A stretch of 28,799 nucleotides of DNA from positions 1 to 28,799 of the forward strand of contig CAJLVH010000006.1 of the NCBI GenBank assembly GCA_905210055.1, given 5' to 3'. Shown one piece after another: positions 6,656-14,292 of the stretch (its first letter is position 1; every line of letters begins with the position of its first letter). The stretch comes from an uncultured Enorma sp. (GTDB taxonomy: Bacteria > Actinomycetota > Coriobacteriia > Coriobacteriales > Coriobacteriaceae). Position numbers and translations under genes: made by a program. The notes under the pieces are model-generated. The model made no database searches and had not been told where the DNA came from. It saw nothing but the letters and a program-made list of their open reading frames with translations.

Positions 6656-6955
6656 ATGAACGTCAAGATCGCTCAGCGCCTTGCGGACTTGCGAAAGCAG
6701 AAGGGCTACAGCCAGGAATCGCTCGCGAATGCGCTCGGGCTGTCGCGTCAGGCGGTATCGAAGTGGGAGCGTGCGGAAAGCTCGCCCGACACCGATAACC
6801 TCATCGCACTCGCCCGACTCTACGGCGTGAGTCTCGATGACTTACTCAATATAGATAAAGATATCGAAGACGATGTCTCCTTTGAAGACGCCGAGCGCAC
6901 GAAGCATCGGGCAGAGGAGGAGAAACGTCGAGGGCGCGAAGAGGCAAACAGCTAA
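6656..6955 (+). CDS. XRE-family HTH transcriptional regulator, truncated (99 aa)
   Basis: The N-terminal two thirds is a Cro/C1-type helix-turn-helix: IAQRLADLRKQKGYSQESLA then LGLSRQAVSKWERAESSPDT, residues 5-46, then the usual LARLYGVSLDDLL helix. The remainder is a charged Glu/Arg/Lys linker. The ATG at 6656 is preceded by GGACGGGAGAG. The reading frame stops at TAA 6953-6955, but the same frame continues coherently afterwards (see the pseudogene entry). This is therefore probably the surviving DNA-binding half of a larger membrane-anchored regulator. It sits directly upstream of the DUF4097 gene, a common pairing in which the regulator controls the neighbour. The truncated form could still bind DNA. 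Confidence 0.75.
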   Translation: MNVKIAQRLADLRKQKGYSQESLANALGLSRQAVSKWERAESSPDTDNLIALARLYGVSLDDLLNIDKDIEDDVSFEDAERTKHRAEEEKRRGREEANS

Positions 6956-7308
6956 GCTGCTTCCGATGCTGCGCAGGCCGCTGCTGAGGCAAGCCGCGCT
7001 GCAGCGCAGGCAGCGGCAGCAGCGACGCATGCGAGTCGGCAGGCGACGCGCGCGAGCGAGTGTATCGCGTATGCGGAAGCGCAGGGTGGCACGAGAAAAC
7101 AGAAGGGTGCGTGGCGCTCATTCCCCTACGGCATTCTCATGATTCCCTTCTGGTTCGTGCCACCATCTTCGGGGCGGCACCGTTCTCATTCCTGGTCTTC
7201 TTTACCATCCCGGTATACCGCTGGCTTGCGAACATCATGGATGCGGCTCAAGCGCGCGTCGACGCTGAAGCATCGCTGCGCAACGATGACGTTGAAGGGG
7301 AGGAGTAA
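6956..7308 (+). pseudogene. Disrupted C-terminal membrane part of the XRE regulator
   Basis: Immediately after the TAA at 6953-6955 the same frame resumes as an Ala-rich helix (AASDAAQAAAEASRAAAQAA) and then KGAWRSFPYGILMIPFWFV, a membrane segment. The sense then moves to another frame, reading ATIFGAAPFSFLVFFTIPVY then RWLANIMDAAQA to a stop at 7306-7308, two bases before the next gene. Restoring one G near 7159 would join the two parts as FVATIFGAAPF. So a nonsense codon and a one-base deletion both interrupt what looks like an original protein of about 217 residues with HTH, Ala-rich linker and two C-terminal membrane spans. Sequencing error could mimic either change. Confidence 0.7.
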
Positions 7309-7310
7309 CC

Positions 7311-8267
7311 ATGAAGAACCCCTTTGCAAAGCTCACGACATCAGAGAAGATCAAGGTCGCCGTTGCGGCGGCGGTTATAGCCATCTTGCTGTTCATGCCC
7401 ATAGGGTTTCTGCTGCGCGGAGGCTGGTCTGGAGTCGGCGCCCGATGGATTTCAGAAATCGTTTCGCGCGCGGTGTCGAGCACCCGTTCACAGGGCTCTT
7501 CCGCATCCTCTGCTTTCGTAACGCTTGATGAACCCTATGAGCAAAGCGCTTCTTTCCAAGCCTCCGAGGTACGGAATCTCGATTTGGAATGGCGCAGCGG
7601 CTCGCTTTCCGTTGTGCCGGGCACGGGCGATAGACTTGTCGTTCATGTTGAAGTACCTGCGGGATCGTATAAGCTCGATCCTCTGAAGGCGTCGTTTACG
7701 ATGCGCGGTGACACGCTTGTGGTCGATGATGGTCTGCCGTCGGACACGCGTGGCAAGGACTATCCTCCCATGCGCCTTACCGTCGAGCTCCCCGCTGGGA
7801 AGGATTGGTCGCTAGAAGACGTGGCTATTGCGAGCGTGAGCAGCGATGCCGAGCTTATCGGCGTTGCCTGCGACTCGGTTACGCTCGATAGCGTCGACGC
7901 GCAGTACAAGATTGAAGGAATTGATGCGCGAACGGTGACCTGCAATGGAGTTGACGAAAGCGTCGAGCTCTCCGGGCGTGTGGCTGAACGCCTTGAATTC
8001 AATACGGTTGATGGCACGCAAACGCTCGCGCTGGTCGATGGCCTTCCGAAAGAGCTTGCCGTTTCCTCCATCGACGCGGTGACCAATCTCTCTCTTGTCA
8101 AAGGTTCCGGTTTCACGCTCGATGTCACCGAGGCGACCATCGATGTTCAGAGCGAGCTGGGTGAAGGGCTTGAGCGCACGGGGGAAGGCATGTATGTATA
8201 TGGTGACGGCTCCTCGCACGTGACCATAGATGGGCTGGATGCCTCAATTCACCTTACGTGGATGTAG
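7311..8267 (+). CDS. DUF4097-type membrane-anchored beta-repeat protein, 318 aa
   Basis: The N-terminus has a short cytoplasmic stretch and one membrane span (about residues 14-36, VAVAAAVIAILLFMPIGFLL). About 270 extracytoplasmic residues rich in Val, Asp, Ser and Leu follow in repeated short beta strands (SVTLDSVDAQYKIEGIDART is typical). This is the DUF4097/putative adhesin beta-helix pattern, as in LiaG-like proteins. The function is unknown; such genes often follow an XRE or PadR regulator and are linked to envelope stress. The ATG at 7311 has GGGGAGGAG upstream and lies two bases after the stop of the broken regulator, so the two were co-transcribed. This gene is itself intact. Confidence 0.85.
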   Translation: MKNPFAKLTTSEKIKVAVAAAVIAILLFMPIGFLLRGGWSGVGARWISEIVSRAVSSTRSQGSSASSAFVTLDEPYEQSASFQASEVRNLDLEWRSGSLSVVPGTGDRLVVHVEVPAGSYKLDPLKASFTMRGDTLVVDDGLPSDTRGKDYPPMRLTVELPAGKDWSLEDVAIASVSSDAELIGVACDSVTLDSVDAQYKIEGIDARTVTCNGVDESVELSGRVAERLEFNTVDGTQTLALVDGLPKELAVSSIDAVTNLSLVKGSGFTLDVTEATIDVQSELGEGLERTGEGMYVYGDGSSHVTIDGLDASIHLTWM

Positions 8268-8277
8268 ATCCGTGCAA

Positions 8278-8332
8278 GATTTTGTCCAGGTTTCTGCCAG
8301 GTTCGTGCCGGGTTTCTGCCAGATTATGACAA
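8278..8332 (+). repeat. Tandem repeat with 11-bp period
   Basis: Successive 11-mers from 8278 read GATTTTGTCCA, GGTTTCTGCCA, GGTTCGTGCCG, GGTTTCTGCCA and GATTATGACAA. Units 2 and 4 are identical and unit 3 differs at four positions. The period equals about one helical turn. It lies just past the DUF4097 stop. Confidence 0.65.
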
Positions 8333-8477
8333 GGTATTTCCGCAGGTAGAAGCCATAATTTAACTAAACAAAGTATGTGAGTTGTGGCATACTCACCATA
8401 CGGTAGAGTCCGTTCGCGGGCGGCGCTACTCGATCGGCGCGCGGCTGAGTGTCGCGCGCAGAAGGGGAGTGAAGCCC

Positions 8478-8606
8478 ATGGACGTATCTTTGGATATGGT
8501 CGTGAAGATCCTCAAGGCGACGAATTACGTTGTGATGCTTGGCATTGCGGCGAGCAGAACCCGAAAGGAGTATACGCGATGGCGGATGACGCGACGTAAA
8601 AAGTAA
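8478..8606 (+). CDS. Possible 42-aa small protein
   Basis: A 42-codon ORF has ATG at 8478 and GGGGAG eight bases upstream. The product has a moderately hydrophobic N-terminal part (MVVKILKATNYVVMLGIAA) and a strongly basic tail (SRTRKEYTRWRMTRRKK). It is followed within two bases by a 9-bp hairpin, so it has the outline of a complete small transcription unit. I do not recognise it. A hydrophobic helix with a basic end could be a membrane-associated peptide or type I toxin-like product, but the hydrophobic stretch is short and interrupted by Lys, so this is weak. An in-frame start further upstream (8382) has no ribosome-binding site. Confidence 0.45.
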   Translation: MDVSLDMVVKILKATNYVVMLGIAASRTRKEYTRWRMTRRKK

Positions 8607-8607
8607 A

Positions 8608-8631
8608 GTGGGCTAGTTGCAGCTAGCCCAC
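8608..8631 (+). terminator. Hairpin after the 42-aa ORF
   Basis: GTGGGCTAG pairs perfectly with CTAGCCCAC around the loop TTGCAG. There is no T tract, so termination is suggested only by its position after a stop codon. Confidence 0.45.
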
Positions 8632-8756
8632 CCAACAACGTAGCGCCGCCCGTAGATGTGGTACGGGCTCTGCCGCTGTCCATAGTGTACCCCGAATCTG
8701 GGGAGGGGTGTATGGGAAGTTTGCGCATTCTGCGGGGGAGCTCTGCCACGCCGCAT

Positions 8757-8782
8757 GTTAAAAACCCCTGGGGTTATTTGAC
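8757..8782 (+). repeat. Interspersed CCCCTGGGG repeat, copy 4
   Basis: GTTAAAAACCCCTGGGG followed by TTATTTGAC. It forms a tandem pair with copy 5, offset by 35 bp, in the same orientation. Confidence 0.85.
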
Positions 8783-8791
8783 CTGTTGCAT

Positions 8792-8818
8792 GTCGAAAAA
8801 CCCCTGGGGTTATGTAAC
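8792..8818 (+). repeat. Interspersed CCCCTGGGG repeat, copy 5
   Basis: GTCGAAAAACCCCTGGGG followed by TTATGTAAC. Both copies 4 and 5 are preceded by GCATGT, so the duplicated unit is a little longer than the core. Confidence 0.85.
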
Positions 8819-8834
8819 AAGCGCTGGTGGGGAT

Positions 8835-8864
8835 TTCGTAAACGGTAGGCAACTCGTGTATAGT
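8835..8864 (+). promoter_or_regulatory. Putative topA promoter
   Basis: TTCGTA (8835-8840), an 18-bp spacer and TATAGT (8859-8864) lie about 60 bases upstream of the TTG start. The -10 is good and the -35 is poor. Confidence 0.4.
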
Positions 8865-8924
8865 TTCCGGCTAGAACAGTGACGGGCGTGCAGGCGCCCG
8901 CAGCAAGCAGCAAGAGGTCAAACG

Positions 8925-11420
8925 TTGAAACTCGTTATCGCAGAAAAGAACATCGCGGCACAGAAGATCGCCCAGCTTTTGGCAGACGGCAAGCCCAAGA
9001 CGGATAAGGTGTACAACACACAGGTCTATCGCTTCACGGTGAAGGGCGAAGACTGGGTCTCCATGGGTCTTGCCGGCCACATCCTCGCGCCAGACTTCCC
9101 CGACGAGATCCTCTTCGACAAGAAGACCGGTTGGTATAGCGTGTCCGAAGACGGTGAGGTGCTCCCCGCCGATGTCCCGGATGGCCTCGCGCGTCCCCCG
9201 TATGCCACGAAGCGCAAGCCCTACCTTGCGAATGGCATCAACATCAAGGGCTGGAAGGTCGAGAGCCTGCCGTATCTCACGTGGGCTCCCGTGGTGAAGA
9301 AGCCTGCGGAGAAGGAGATCATCCGCGTCCTCAAGAACCTCGCCAAGAAGGCCGACCATGTGATCATCGCGACGGACTTTGACCGCGAGGGCGAGCTCAT
9401 TGGCTCGGACGCGCTTTCCTGCGTGCGCGAGGTAGCACCGGACGTGCCTACGAGCCGTGCGCGCTATTCCGCGCTCATCAAGGGCGAAGTCACGGCGGCC
9501 TTCGACAACCTCGTCGAGCTCGACCAAGACCTCGCGGACGCCGGCGAATCGCGCCAGTACATCGACCTCATCTGGGGTGCCGTGCTCACGCGCTACCTCA
9601 CGCTCGCCCGCTTCGGCGGCTTCGGCAACGTGCGCTCCGCCGGTCGCGTGCAGACCCCTACACTCGCTCTCGTGGTGGAGCGCGAGCGCGAGCGCATGGC
9701 GTTCGTGCCGGAAGACTACTGGCAGATCCGCGGCTTCGGCGCCCCGCAAGACGATCCGGACGCTGCGTTCAAGATCGGCCACGCCACCACGCGCTTCACC
9801 GACAAGACGGCGGCGGAGACGGCTTTCGCTCATGTGGAGCACGCCACGACGGGCACCATCACCGAGGTCGCGAAGCGCAGCCGCAAGCAGCAGCCTCCCA
9901 CGCCGTTCAACACTACGAGCCTACAGGCGGCTGCAGCCGCGGAAGGCATCTCGCCGGCGCGCACCATGCGCATCGCTGAAAGCCTCTACATGGCGGGTCT
10001 CATCTCGTATCCGCGCGTCGACAACACGGTCTATCCGCGTACGCTCGACCTTAAGGGCATCGTGGACGGTCTCGCGTCGAACAACCCGGCGCTCCGTCCC
10101 GTGTGTCAGAAGGTGCTCGCCGGTCCCATGAAGCCCACGCGCGGCAAGACCGAGACCACGGACCATCCGCCCATCCATCCCACCGGCCAGGGCAACCCGG
10201 ATTCGCTCGACGGCGGCCAGAAGAAGCTCTACATGCTCATCGCACGTCGTTTCCTTGCGACGCTTATGGGGCCTGCGACCATCGAGAACACGAAGCTTGC
10301 TATCGACGTGGAAGGCGAGCCCTTCACCGCGAGCGGCGACGTGCTCGTGGATGCGGGTTTCCGCGAGGCATATCCCTACGGCCTCAAGCGAGACGAGCAG
10401 CTTCCGCCGCTTGAGCAGGGCGACGTCATCGATGTTCGAGACATCGTGCTCGAAGCGAAGCAGACCGAGCCTCCCGCGCGCTATAGCCAAGGCCGTTTGG
10501 TGCAGGAGATGGAAAAGCGCGGCTTGGGCACGAAGTCCACGCGCGCGAGCATCATCGAGCGCCTGTATACCGTGAAGTACCTCAAGAACGACCCCATCGA
10601 GCCCAGTCAGCTCGGCATGGCGATTATCGACGCGCTGCACACCTATGCGCCGCGCATCACTACGCCCGAGATGACTGCCGAGCTCGACGAGGACATGACG
10701 CACGTGGCCGAAGGCCAGGACACGCAAGACCACGTGGTCGAGCATTCGCGCGCGCTCTTGGCGGGGCTTCTGGATACGCTCATCGAGCACAAGGACGACC
10801 TCGGCGACGCCATCGCGGACGCGGTGACGGCCGATGCCCGCGTGGGCGCCTGCCCCAAGTGCGGCAAGGATCTCGTCATGAAGACGAGTGCCAAGACGCG
10901 CGGCAGCTTCATCGGCTGCATGGGATGGCCGGAGTGCGATGTGACCTACCCCGTGCCGAGCGGCGTGAAGGTGAGCCCGCTCGAGGGCGACGCTGCCGTG
11001 TGCCCCGAGTGCGGTGCCCCACGCATCAAGTGCCAGCCATTCCGCCAAAAAGCGTACGAGATGTGCGTGAACCCGCAGTGCCCCACGAACTTCGAGCCCG
11101 ATGTGGTGGTGGGGGAGTGCAAGGCGTGCGCCGAGGCGGGCCGCCATGGCGAGCTTGTGGCGCACAAGAGCGAGAAGAGCGGCAAGCGCTTCATCCGTTG
11201 CACGAACTACGACGAATGCGGCACGAGCTATCCGCTGCCCGCACGCGGCAAGCTCGAGGCCACCGGCGAGGTATGCGAACACTGCGGCGCGCCCATCGTG
11301 GTAGTCGAGACCGCGCGCGGCCCGTGGCGCATCTGCGTGAACATGGATTGCCCCGGCAAGGAGAAGAAGGCGGCGAGCGGCCGCGGTCGCGGCAGGGGTC
11401 GTGCCCGTACCAAGAAATGA
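8925..11420 (+). CDS. topA: Type IA DNA topoisomerase I with four C-terminal zinc ribbons, 831 aa
   Basis: This enzyme relaxes negatively supercoiled DNA by a transient 5'-phosphotyrosine break. The TOPRIM domain opens the protein (KLVIAEKNIAAQKIA) and has DFDREGE at residues 151-157. The catalytic tyrosine is Y362 in GLISYPRVDNTVYP. That form resembles archaeal-type TopA more than the TYMRTDS of most bacterial TopA. The GLGTKSTRASIIERL motif follows. From about residue 642 there are four Cys4 zinc-ribbon units (CPKCG, CPECG, CKAC, CEHCG), then a basic Arg/Gly/Lys tail. The start is TTG at 8925 with AAGAGGT upstream and matches the expected N-terminus. topA close to tmk and holB is the usual actinobacterial arrangement. 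Confidence 0.93.
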   Translation: MKLVIAEKNIAAQKIAQLLADGKPKTDKVYNTQVYRFTVKGEDWVSMGLAGHILAPDFPDEILFDKKTGWYSVSEDGEVLPADVPDGLARPPYATKRKPYLANGINIKGWKVESLPYLTWAPVVKKPAEKEIIRVLKNLAKKADHVIIATDFDREGELIGSDALSCVREVAPDVPTSRARYSALIKGEVTAAFDNLVELDQDLADAGESRQYIDLIWGAVLTRYLTLARFGGFGNVRSAGRVQTPTLALVVERERERMAFVPEDYWQIRGFGAPQDDPDAAFKIGHATTRFTDKTAAETAFAHVEHATTGTITEVAKRSRKQQPPTPFNTTSLQAAAAAEGISPARTMRIAESLYMAGLISYPRVDNTVYPRTLDLKGIVDGLASNNPALRPVCQKVLAGPMKPTRGKTETTDHPPIHPTGQGNPDSLDGGQKKLYMLIARRFLATLMGPATIENTKLAIDVEGEPFTASGDVLVDAGFREAYPYGLKRDEQLPPLEQGDVIDVRDIVLEAKQTEPPARYSQGRLVQEMEKRGLGTKSTRASIIERLYTVKYLKNDPIEPSQLGMAIIDALHTYAPRITTPEMTAELDEDMTHVAEGQDTQDHVVEHSRALLAGLLDTLIEHKDDLGDAIADAVTADARVGACPKCGKDLVMKTSAKTRGSFIGCMGWPECDVTYPVPSGVKVSPLEGDAAVCPECGAPRIKCQPFRQKAYEMCVNPQCPTNFEPDVVVGECKACAEAGRHGELVAHKSEKSGKRFIRCTNYDECGTSYPLPARGKLEATGEVCEHCGAPIVVVETARGPWRICVNMDCPGKEKKAASGRGRGRGRARTKK

Positions 11421-11475
11421 CGCAATCCGGTAAGACTGGCTTCTGTCATTCTGACAATTTGTCCGCGCTTCGTCG

Positions 11476-11481
11476 TATCAT
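11476..11481 (+). promoter_or_regulatory. Putative -10 element of the zinc-ribbon protein gene
   Basis: TATCAT lies 40 bases upstream of the ATG, with TGACAA about 18 bp further upstream. A small inverted repeat TGTCATTCTGACA overlaps the putative -35. Confidence 0.35.
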
Positions 11482-11520
11482 ACACATGGATTAATACGCT
11501 CGAAGAGCGGAGGAAATGCG

Positions 11521-14241
11521 ATGTTTTGTACGACGTGCGGCCGTGAGCTGCCCGATGGTGCGAAGTTCTGTACGAATTGCGGTGCGCCGGTCGCGAAGAT
11601 CGTGACGCGCGAAGAGCGCGAGGCTGTTCCCGTGGAAGATGCCGGCGTTGATGAAGCCGTCGCGGAGCCGAAGGCGGCGTCTGAGCTTGAACCTGCAGAT
11701 GAGGCTGCGCCCATGATGCAGGAAGATTCTGGGGAAGCGCCTGACGAGGAATCATGCGATCAGCCCGAGGTGCACGAGGATTCCGCTCAAGCCGCCGCTG
11801 TGGATGACGCTTCCGACGATGCCGAAAGTGCATCCGCCGATGCCGGCGAGACCACGGTCATGCTGAGCGATTCGGGCGAGACGACCGTGCTGTCGGACGG
11901 CACGGATGAGACCACAGCCATGCCGAGTGATTCCGGAGAAACGACCGTATTGCCCGATGGCGCGGACGAGACCACCGTCATGCAGAACGACGCTAGCGAG
12001 ACGACCGTGCTGCCGGACGGTGCGGATGAGACCACCGTCATGCCCGAACACGCTGAAACGACTGTGCTCCCGGCAGCCGAAACCGAGGTCATCGCCGATG
12101 CCGAGCGCGCCGAGGCTGCGGCCGATGCTGCGGCAGCCGAGCGTGCGCTGTGGTCTGCATCGGAAGATGCCGCCGATGCGGGGACAACCGAGACGACGGT
12201 GCTCGCGCCCGCGCACATGGCAAGTGACGAGGCCGGACAGGACGGTCGGCAGCCCGCGCCCGAGGCCCCGCGCAAGAAGCGCCCGACCGCCCTTATTGCC
12301 ACAATCGCCCTGCTCGTCGTCGCTGCGGGAGCGTTCTTCGGCATCTTCGTGCTGCCCCGTATCATGGGGAAAGACGTTCCTACGGTGACGTACGGGCAGA
12401 CGGATCCCGTACAGTGCTCCGTTGTGACGCGCGTGCGCCCGCGCGACGAATCCGGCGGCGAGCTCACGTCCTATGTGGTGTACCTCATGCGCCAAGCCTC
12501 GGACGATGCGGCCTCGAGCAGCAGCGCGAGCGAGGAGCTCAACCAGGTCGTCGCCGAGATTCGTGTAACGGGGAACAACGGTTTCACCATGGAAAACTTC
12601 GGCGAGGTGCCGGATGGCGACTACGTGCTCGTGATCGTGCCGGACGATTCGCAGGGCGAGTCTTCGTCGAGCTCCTCCAACGACGAGCAGCGCATCCCCG
12701 TCCACTATGAGGAGGATAACCCCAAGGCTGAGGAGGAAGTCGTGGTGGAGCCTCCTGCGCCGGAGCCGTCCTCTCCCGAGGAGCCCGCTGCCGAAGAGGA
12801 GGAATTTACCGACGAGGAGATCGCTTCGGCGCTCTTCTACTACACCTGCCAAGACCTCATCGACGAGTATGGTGAGCCTGAGGCGATCGAGCTCCACGAC
12901 GGCATGGAGCTTGCCGCGAACGGGCTCGCTCTTGTGAAGCTTCTCGACTTCGACGGCGACGGCATGAACGAACTGCTTACCGTTGTTGGCGACGCCTCGG
13001 GACTCGAGACGATGTCGTTTGACACCGATGCGTATACCATCGCGGTGTGGAAGTATACCGACGAGGCAGTCGAGCAGGTGTACGAGGGTCATCCGCCGTA
13101 CTCGAACGGTGGGTATTTCTACCAGGGGCTCTATGCACTGCCGCAAGAAGGCGGCGAGGATCAGATCCTCCTTGAGTCTATTTCGTTCGGGGATCCCACT
13201 GCGGCTGCCGACACGAATTCCGAGATTACCTACACCGGATACTACGGCATGGGGGAACAGAGCTTCGAGCTGTATGCGCTGCGAACCGATACGTTTAGCT
13301 ATGATGATGGCTCACTGGAGACGACGTTCCAGATCGCCGGCGAAGAGGTTTCCGAAGACGAATGGGGGGGCTTCCAGGATTTGCTTACGCAGACGGCAAG
13401 CTACGAGTTTAGCTGCCCGGTAAGCAACGAGCCGCAGGCGCAGAGTGAAGAGGAGCCGGAGTTCGAGATCATCGAAACCGCCGGACTGCCGGATTATACC
13501 GAAGGAACCATTGGGGCGCTTGAGGCCGCTGCTGGTGACGAGGCGCTTGAAGCGTTCGCGCCCGAGGAGGATGCGGAGGAAGACCCCGCCGAGGCCACGT
13601 ATACCTATGTGAACAGCGAGGCGGACGTGACGTTCACCACCTCGCAGGGTGAAGGTACGGACTGGGAGGAAACGCGCTCCTGGACGTACCCGCAGTTCGC
13701 GCTCGAGGACGGCTCCACGACCGAGGCGCTCGACGCGCTGAACGCCTCTCTCAAGCAGAGCTACGAGGACGACCTTGCGGTCACGCAAGCGTGGACGATT
13801 GATTCGGGTGAGGCGCAGGTGTGGGTGCACTGCGACGAGGTGACGTATCTCGAAGGTAACATCGCGTGTGTGCGGAGCGAGCGCTATGTATTCCTCGGCG
13901 GCGCCCATGGCGAGGAGTCGATATCCGGCGCATTCTATGACCTGTCGAGTGGCGAGGAACTGCGTGTCGATGAGGCGCTCGGCATTTCGTGGGAGGATCT
14001 CCAGGCCGAGTCAGTCGATGCGATCAAGGCCTATCTTGCCGAAAACCCCAACCTGACCGGTGCGGACGACACATCGCTTGAAGGCATGGCGGCCGACTCT
14101 TCACGCTACTTCGCGACGAGCGACGGCGTTGCCATCGCCATCATGCCCTACGAGGTAGGTCCGTATTCCGAGGGGATGCAGCTTGTCTACGTGCACGCGT
14201 TCGAGGATCCGTCGCTCGTGGGAACGAGCGCCGCGGCATGA
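11521..14241 (+). CDS. Zinc-ribbon membrane protein with ETTV repeats and RsiV-like extracellular domain, 906 aa
   Basis: Order of parts: (1) a zinc ribbon at residues 3-20 (FCTTCGRELPDGAKFCTNCG; C3, C6, C17, C20); (2) an acidic Ala/Glu/Asp linker; (3) eight close copies of ETTV/ETTA about 10 residues apart (about 110-192), typically ETTVLPDGAD, and a ninth near 224; (4) a basic patch and one membrane helix (about 256-283, ALIATIALLVVAAGAFFGIF); (5) an extracellular Ser/Glu-rich region with an EF-hand-like LLDFDGDGMNELL; (6) a C-terminal DUF3298/RsiV-like domain (YPQF, GGAHGEE, then YEVGPYSEGMQL). The N-terminus should be cytoplasmic. The paired threonines resemble Ser/Thr-kinase sites read by FHA domains (as in GarA), which is an inference. 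It lies between topA and tmk with its own promoter. The function is unknown; a signalling or envelope-sensing role is plausible. Confidence 0.8.
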   Translation: MFCTTCGRELPDGAKFCTNCGAPVAKIVTREEREAVPVEDAGVDEAVAEPKAASELEPADEAAPMMQEDSGEAPDEESCDQPEVHEDSAQAAAVDDASDDAESASADAGETTVMLSDSGETTVLSDGTDETTAMPSDSGETTVLPDGADETTVMQNDASETTVLPDGADETTVMPEHAETTVLPAAETEVIADAERAEAAADAAAAERALWSASEDAADAGTTETTVLAPAHMASDEAGQDGRQPAPEAPRKKRPTALIATIALLVVAAGAFFGIFVLPRIMGKDVPTVTYGQTDPVQCSVVTRVRPRDESGGELTSYVVYLMRQASDDAASSSSASEELNQVVAEIRVTGNNGFTMENFGEVPDGDYVLVIVPDDSQGESSSSSSNDEQRIPVHYEEDNPKAEEEVVVEPPAPEPSSPEEPAAEEEEFTDEEIASALFYYTCQDLIDEYGEPEAIELHDGMELAANGLALVKLLDFDGDGMNELLTVVGDASGLETMSFDTDAYTIAVWKYTDEAVEQVYEGHPPYSNGGYFYQGLYALPQEGGEDQILLESISFGDPTAAADTNSEITYTGYYGMGEQSFELYALRTDTFSYDDGSLETTFQIAGEEVSEDEWGGFQDLLTQTASYEFSCPVSNEPQAQSEEEPEFEIIETAGLPDYTEGTIGALEAAAGDEALEAFAPEEDAEEDPAEATYTYVNSEADVTFTTSQGEGTDWEETRSWTYPQFALEDGSTTEALDALNASLKQSYEDDLAVTQAWTIDSGEAQVWVHCDEVTYLEGNIACVRSERYVFLGGAHGEESISGAFYDLSSGEELRVDEALGISWEDLQAESVDAIKAYLAENPNLTGADDTSLEGMAADSSRYFATSDGVAIAIMPYEVGPYSEGMQLVYVHAFEDPSLVGTSAAA

Positions 14242-14272
14242 TAATTTCAGTACCGGGTACTGAAATTATCAT
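14238..14272. repeat. 35-base perfect palindrome at the end of the zinc-ribbon gene
   Basis: ATGATAATTTCAGTACC (14238-14254) is the exact complement of 14256-14272 around a single G. The TGA stop of the preceding gene (14239-14241) is inside it, and tmk begins 20 bases later. It is AT-rich in a GC-rich setting and has no T tract, so it is unlikely to be a simple terminator. Confidence 0.85.
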
Positions 14273-14292
14273 CATGGGGAGAGGAGTGCGCG

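Larger units (their letters stand above)
8607..8924. other. 318-base intergenic region before topA
   Basis: No gene is supported here. It contains a hairpin directly after the 42-aa ORF, a small CCCC/GGGG inverted repeat near 8690-8704, two copies of the interspersed repeat in tandem (35 bp apart) and a plausible topA promoter. Confidence 0.7.

Noticed and set aside
731..8882. Short peptides containing KNPWG encoded by the interspersed repeat
   Set aside because: They arise from translating the AAAAACCCCTGGGG element and have no consistent start or ribosome-binding site. The repeat is better explained as a DNA or RNA element.
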